Shown here piece by piece: positions 6,201-8,058 of a DNA stretch of 8,058 nt. Source of the DNA: Dehalococcoidia bacterium CG2_30_46_19. Lineage in GTDB: Bacteria > Chloroflexota > Dehalococcoidia > GIF9 > AB-539-J10. Made by a program: the position numbers and the translations under genes. The stretch is from positions 1 to 8,058 of the forward strand of contig MNYD01000060.1 in NCBI GenBank assembly GCA_001872925.1. The letters run 5' to 3'. Under the pieces are notes generated by a model, which was not told the origin of the DNA, did no database searches, and was given only the letters and a program-made list of their open reading frames with translations. Within the stretch, counting starts at the first letter, position 1. Each line of letters starts with the position of its first letter.

Positions 6201-7241
6201 CTAGAATTCTTTTTTCACTTTTGATTTTTCCTCAAATTCCCAGCCTTTTTGTTTGAACCATTTGGATTCCCATTCACCTGAGTGAAGCCATTCCTCTTGT
6301 TTGCTGACATCTACTACACCGGTAATATCTAAATGACCACTTATTTTAGTAGGTTCTGGAAGTAGCGACTCAATTTTTTTCTTATACTTTCTCCATTCCT
6401 CTCGTTCTAATGGGTTTTCTCCAAAAATAAAAGTAGGAGGATACCGCCCATTATATTTTAAATAATCAAGTCGACGAATAATCAATGTGAAAAGGATGTC
6501 TGTGGCATGTCTCATTATCTCAATCGATTTTTCTATTGTGTTTCTGCCTAGGATAATCGCTTCGGCTCTAAGACTTGTTGATGTTTTATGGGAAGCATAG
6601 TATAGGACAAGGTCTAAATCTTCTTTATCTATGTTATCTAGCTTTTGATATTGGGCAGCGGTGAAACGGAAGAATAATGGATTTCCATGTTTATTCTTGT
6701 TATAAAATCTATTAAAGAGATTTCTGTATTCAACAAATTTTTTAAAATGGAAATTAAAAGCCTCAATATTCTGATTTTGAATAGTCTCTATTTTGGTAAT
6801 CAATTTCTTGTCATCAGTAATTTCTGAGGGAACTGGTAGCAACAATAAATCAGAAAAGTAGTCATTGGAAAAGCTTCTTCCCCAAAAACGACCGATTTTG
6901 GTATCTGTATATCCAACTATATTCTTTGGCAAATCTTCCAAAGGTTTCTCAAATGCCAAACAGTAAGCAGCCAGGTCCTCCAGTGACATGATTGTTTGTG
7001 CAATAATTTCAATACAAAAGGTTCTCTTAGCTAGTAGTTTGTCTGTTAGTTGATTTCCTGATAAAGCAGAATCGGGAATCTTAGCAGCAGTCCTATAATT
7101 ATATAATAAGCCCAATTGGCGTTTTCGCCTCAAATGCACATTTGTTTCAAGGTAGTTATAAAGAAAATATATGGCTTCTTTACCCTCTTTGGAGAGAATA
7201 AAGCCATGTGTATCTCTGGCGTTCATCTGTAAAAGATTCAT
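6201..7241 (-). CDS. Hypothetical protein with HEPN-like motif
   Basis: A 346-residue protein that I do not recognise. It is mostly alpha-helical in appearance, without signal peptide or membrane segments, and rich in Lys, Asn, Phe and Tyr. Residues 178-185 (RFYNKNKH) fit the R-x4-6-H motif of HEPN domains and resemble the YN-K-KHG motif of HEPN-like families; this is suggestive only. The C-terminus is Trp- and Glu-rich (EEWLHSGEWESKW). The gene is much more A+T-rich than its neighbours, which fits horizontal acquisition. The annotated ATG at 7241 has no good ribosome binding site, whereas AAGGAGG at 7295-7301 precedes an ATG at 7290 that is one frame off: the real N-terminus may lie there, behind a frameshift. 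The region on its 3' side up to the tRNA holds no other convincing gene. Confidence 0.75.
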   Translation of the reverse strand: MNLLQMNARDTHGFILSKEGKEAIYFLYNYLETNVHLRRKRQLGLLYNYRTAAKIPDSALSGNQLTDKLLAKRTFCIEIIAQTIMSLEDLAAYCLAFEKPLEDLPKNIVGYTDTKIGRFWGRSFSNDYFSDLLLLPVPSEITDDKKLITKIETIQNQNIEAFNFHFKKFVEYRNLFNRFYNKNKHGNPLFFRFTAAQYQKLDNIDKEDLDLVLYYASHKTSTSLRAEAIILGRNTIEKSIEIMRHATDILFTLIIRRLDYLKYNGRYPPTFIFGENPLEREEWRKYKKKIESLLPEPTKISGHLDITGVVDVSKQEEWLHSGEWESKWFKQKGWEFEEKSKVKKEF

Positions 7242-7266
7242 ATTAGAGTTTGTTGTTCCAAGAGTA

Positions 7267-7290
7267 TTAATTTTGGTCCTTCCTAATCAT
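7267..7290 (-). other. Seven-codon frame with perfect ribosome binding site (start region of the 6201-7241 gene)
   Basis: On the - strand AAGGAGG (7301-7295) is followed 4 nt later by ATG (7290-7288) and the codons for MIRKDQN, then TAA. It contains a run of four A (7274-7271). Removing one A would fuse it in frame to the downstream gene, adding 16 residues before its annotated Met. It is therefore either the frameshifted true start of that gene, a very short leader peptide, or the product of a sequence error in the A-run. Confidence 0.4.
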
Positions 7291-7560
7291 TTAACCTCCT
7301 TCATGAGGCACAGTTCGCCAAGTTATGGTAATTGTAGCATTTGCAGAAAGGGGACTATCGGTGTGATTCACACTGCTGGCTATCTCATTATCGGGAATGC
7401 TGGTATCGGTAGTTGAAGCTTTACTATCACCTCATAGGATTAAGCCTGTAAGCACACCCTCGTCGAAACCTGTCCAGGACTTACAAACCACCACATCTCT
7501 AGTATTCGCTTTCTTTGCTACTACTCCCCGCAGCCATCTAACCATTGTGCTATACAAGCC
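7291..7560 (-). pseudogene. Coding-like frame interrupted by TGA, upstream of the HEPN-like gene
   Basis: A single - strand frame runs from 7560 to a TAA at 7293-7291 with one internal TGA (7434-7432). The upstream part reads RDVVVCKSWTGFDEGVLTGLIL. The 46 codons after the TGA read GDSKASTTDTSIPDNEIASS and on to TITITWRTVPHEGG. The final codons GAA GGA GGT TAA double as the ribosome binding site of the next ATG, a typical operon junction. No ATG starts the 3' part, and the 5' part overlaps the end of the TPP enzyme. It could be a decayed gene, two tiny genes or chance; no family was recognised. Confidence 0.3.
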
Positions 7561-7820
7561 TCAAGGTCTGGCGAGGGCAGTACTTCCTTGTCGATTATCA
7601 CATCTAACACTGCGGGAAGTTTGGAGTCGACTGCCCTTTGTAAGGCAGGCTTGATTTCGGAAGGCTTTACCACTCTTTCCCTATAACAATTCATGCCTCG
7701 AGCGATTTCATCATATCGAACATCACCAAGGTCAACGCCAATGTATCTCTTTCCAAAAGACGCTGTTTGTCCGGCTTTTATCATTCCCCAAGCACTGTCA
7801 CTGGTGAGTGATTCACAAAT
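7521..7820 (-). pseudogene. 3' end of an acetolactate synthase-like TPP enzyme gene
   Basis: The frame encodes the C-terminal ~96 residues of the TPP-binding C domain of the acetolactate synthase/benzoylformate decarboxylase family. It reads SDSAWGMIKAGQ (7802-7767; compare the usual N-D/N-x-x-W/F-G-M motif after GDG), then GVDLGDVRYDEIARGM, ERVVKPSEI.PAL.RA and PAVLDVIIDKE, with a normal C-terminus and stop TAG at 7523-7521. Only the part from 7784 begins with ATG; the family match continues upstream of it to about 7805, then meets a TAG at 7823-7821. The PYR domain, the central domain and the GDG half of the TPP site (normally ~450 residues) are missing. It cannot be catalytic; it is a gene remnant left by a deletion or insertion. 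Confidence 0.8.
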
Positions 7821-7954
7821 CTACTATGCTTAAGGAAAGGAATAATCTCCCGGGGCTCTCGATATCCAAGCATTTCCCTCTTTGTGATATATTAAGGATA
7901 CGGCATAAACCAGAGCAGACTGAAATAGACAAGGTAATTGAGGTGAAATAACCT

Positions 7955-8058
7955 ATGTCCAGAATAGCCATCCTTAGCGATGCACACCTTCTAATCCAGG
8001 CTGAGCGGTTCAAGGAGGAGGACCGCAGGTCTCCCCGAGGCGAGATTGCGCTCAGGAA
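7955..8058 (+). CDS. Metallophosphoesterase, N-terminal part (cut by window end)
   Basis: The first 34 codons of a gene running off the right edge. MSRIAILSDAHL is the N-terminal strand and first metal-binding motif (D-x-H, D9 and H11) of calcineurin-like metallophosphoesterases. The rest of the fold, including the GD and GNH motifs, lies outside the window, so only the superfamily is assignable. AGGTGA at 7941-7946 sits 8 nt before the ATG and supports this start. It is transcribed away from the TPP-enzyme remnant. Confidence 0.7.
   Translation, partial: MSRIAILSDAHLLIQAERFKEEDRRSPRGEIALR

Noticed and set aside
5972..6256. 94-codon + strand frame across the tRNA-Gly gene as one protein-coding gene
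   Set aside because: Its ATG and first codons lie inside the antisense of a well-folded tRNA, and the tail overlaps the end of the gene at 6201-7241; only the middle part was kept, as a possible integrase remnant.
7391..7480. tmRNA-like string on the - strand (GGTTTCGACGAGGGTG)
   Set aside because: Only the short TTCGACG-like motif matches a tmRNA 5' end; no tRNA-like 3' domain, T-loop or tag-like resume reading frame is found downstream within a suitable distance.
7826..7951. 41-codon + strand frame (MLKERNNLPGLS...) before the phosphoesterase gene
   Set aside because: No ribosome binding site and no recognisable similarity; more likely the leader/promoter region of the phosphoesterase gene.
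1..8058. CRISPR array or insertion sequence
   Set aside because: No regularly spaced direct repeats, no transposase gene and no paired terminal inverted repeats were seen on either strand.

Overview
The window looks like a piece of a bacterial chromosome with moderate G+C, from an anaerobic or facultatively anaerobic organism. A flavin/Fe-S oxidoreductase of the old-yellow-enzyme family, a dihydropterin-synthase-like MBL-fold hydrolase and a fragment of an acetolactate-synthase-like TPP enzyme fit an uncultured Chloroflexota (Dehalococcoidia-like) or clostridial lineage. That assignment is inference from gene content; no marker here fixes the taxonomy.

Left part (1-2047, + strand): a stretch of about 250 bases without a clear gene, with two hairpins, leads into an MBL-fold metallohydrolase (257-901). 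Next comes a XerC/XerD-type tyrosine recombinase (1112-2047) with a complete catalytic set. Between them are a -35/-10 promoter and, at the predicted transcription start, a 28-bp site. The site has two near-identical inverted 11-bp arms around a 6-bp centre, which is the architecture of a Xer dif site. This recombinase-plus-site module is the most interesting object in the window.

Middle part (2122-5852, + strand): a secreted or membrane-anchored beta-propeller-like lipoprotein is split into two overlapping frames by an apparent 1-nt frameshift near 2765. It is followed by an intact 647-residue FMN/[4Fe-4S]/FAD oxidoreductase of the FadH/enoate reductase type. That gene ends 7 bases before two tandem tRNA genes on the opposite strand, anticodons CAT and TCC (Gly).

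Right part (6009-7820, mostly - strand): this looks like an accessory or decayed segment. It holds a short + strand reading frame resembling the N-terminus of a tyrosine recombinase, beside the tRNA-Gly gene; an A+T-rich gene for a 346-residue protein of unknown family with an HEPN-like R-x6-H motif and a possibly frameshifted start; coding-like frames interrupted by a TGA; and the last ~100 codons of a TPP enzyme whose 5' part is missing. At 7955 a + strand metallophosphoesterase gene begins and runs off the window.

There is no evidence that the genes form one pathway. The window reads as housekeeping or metabolic genes beside a Xer-like module, then a tRNA-linked region of gene loss and gain.
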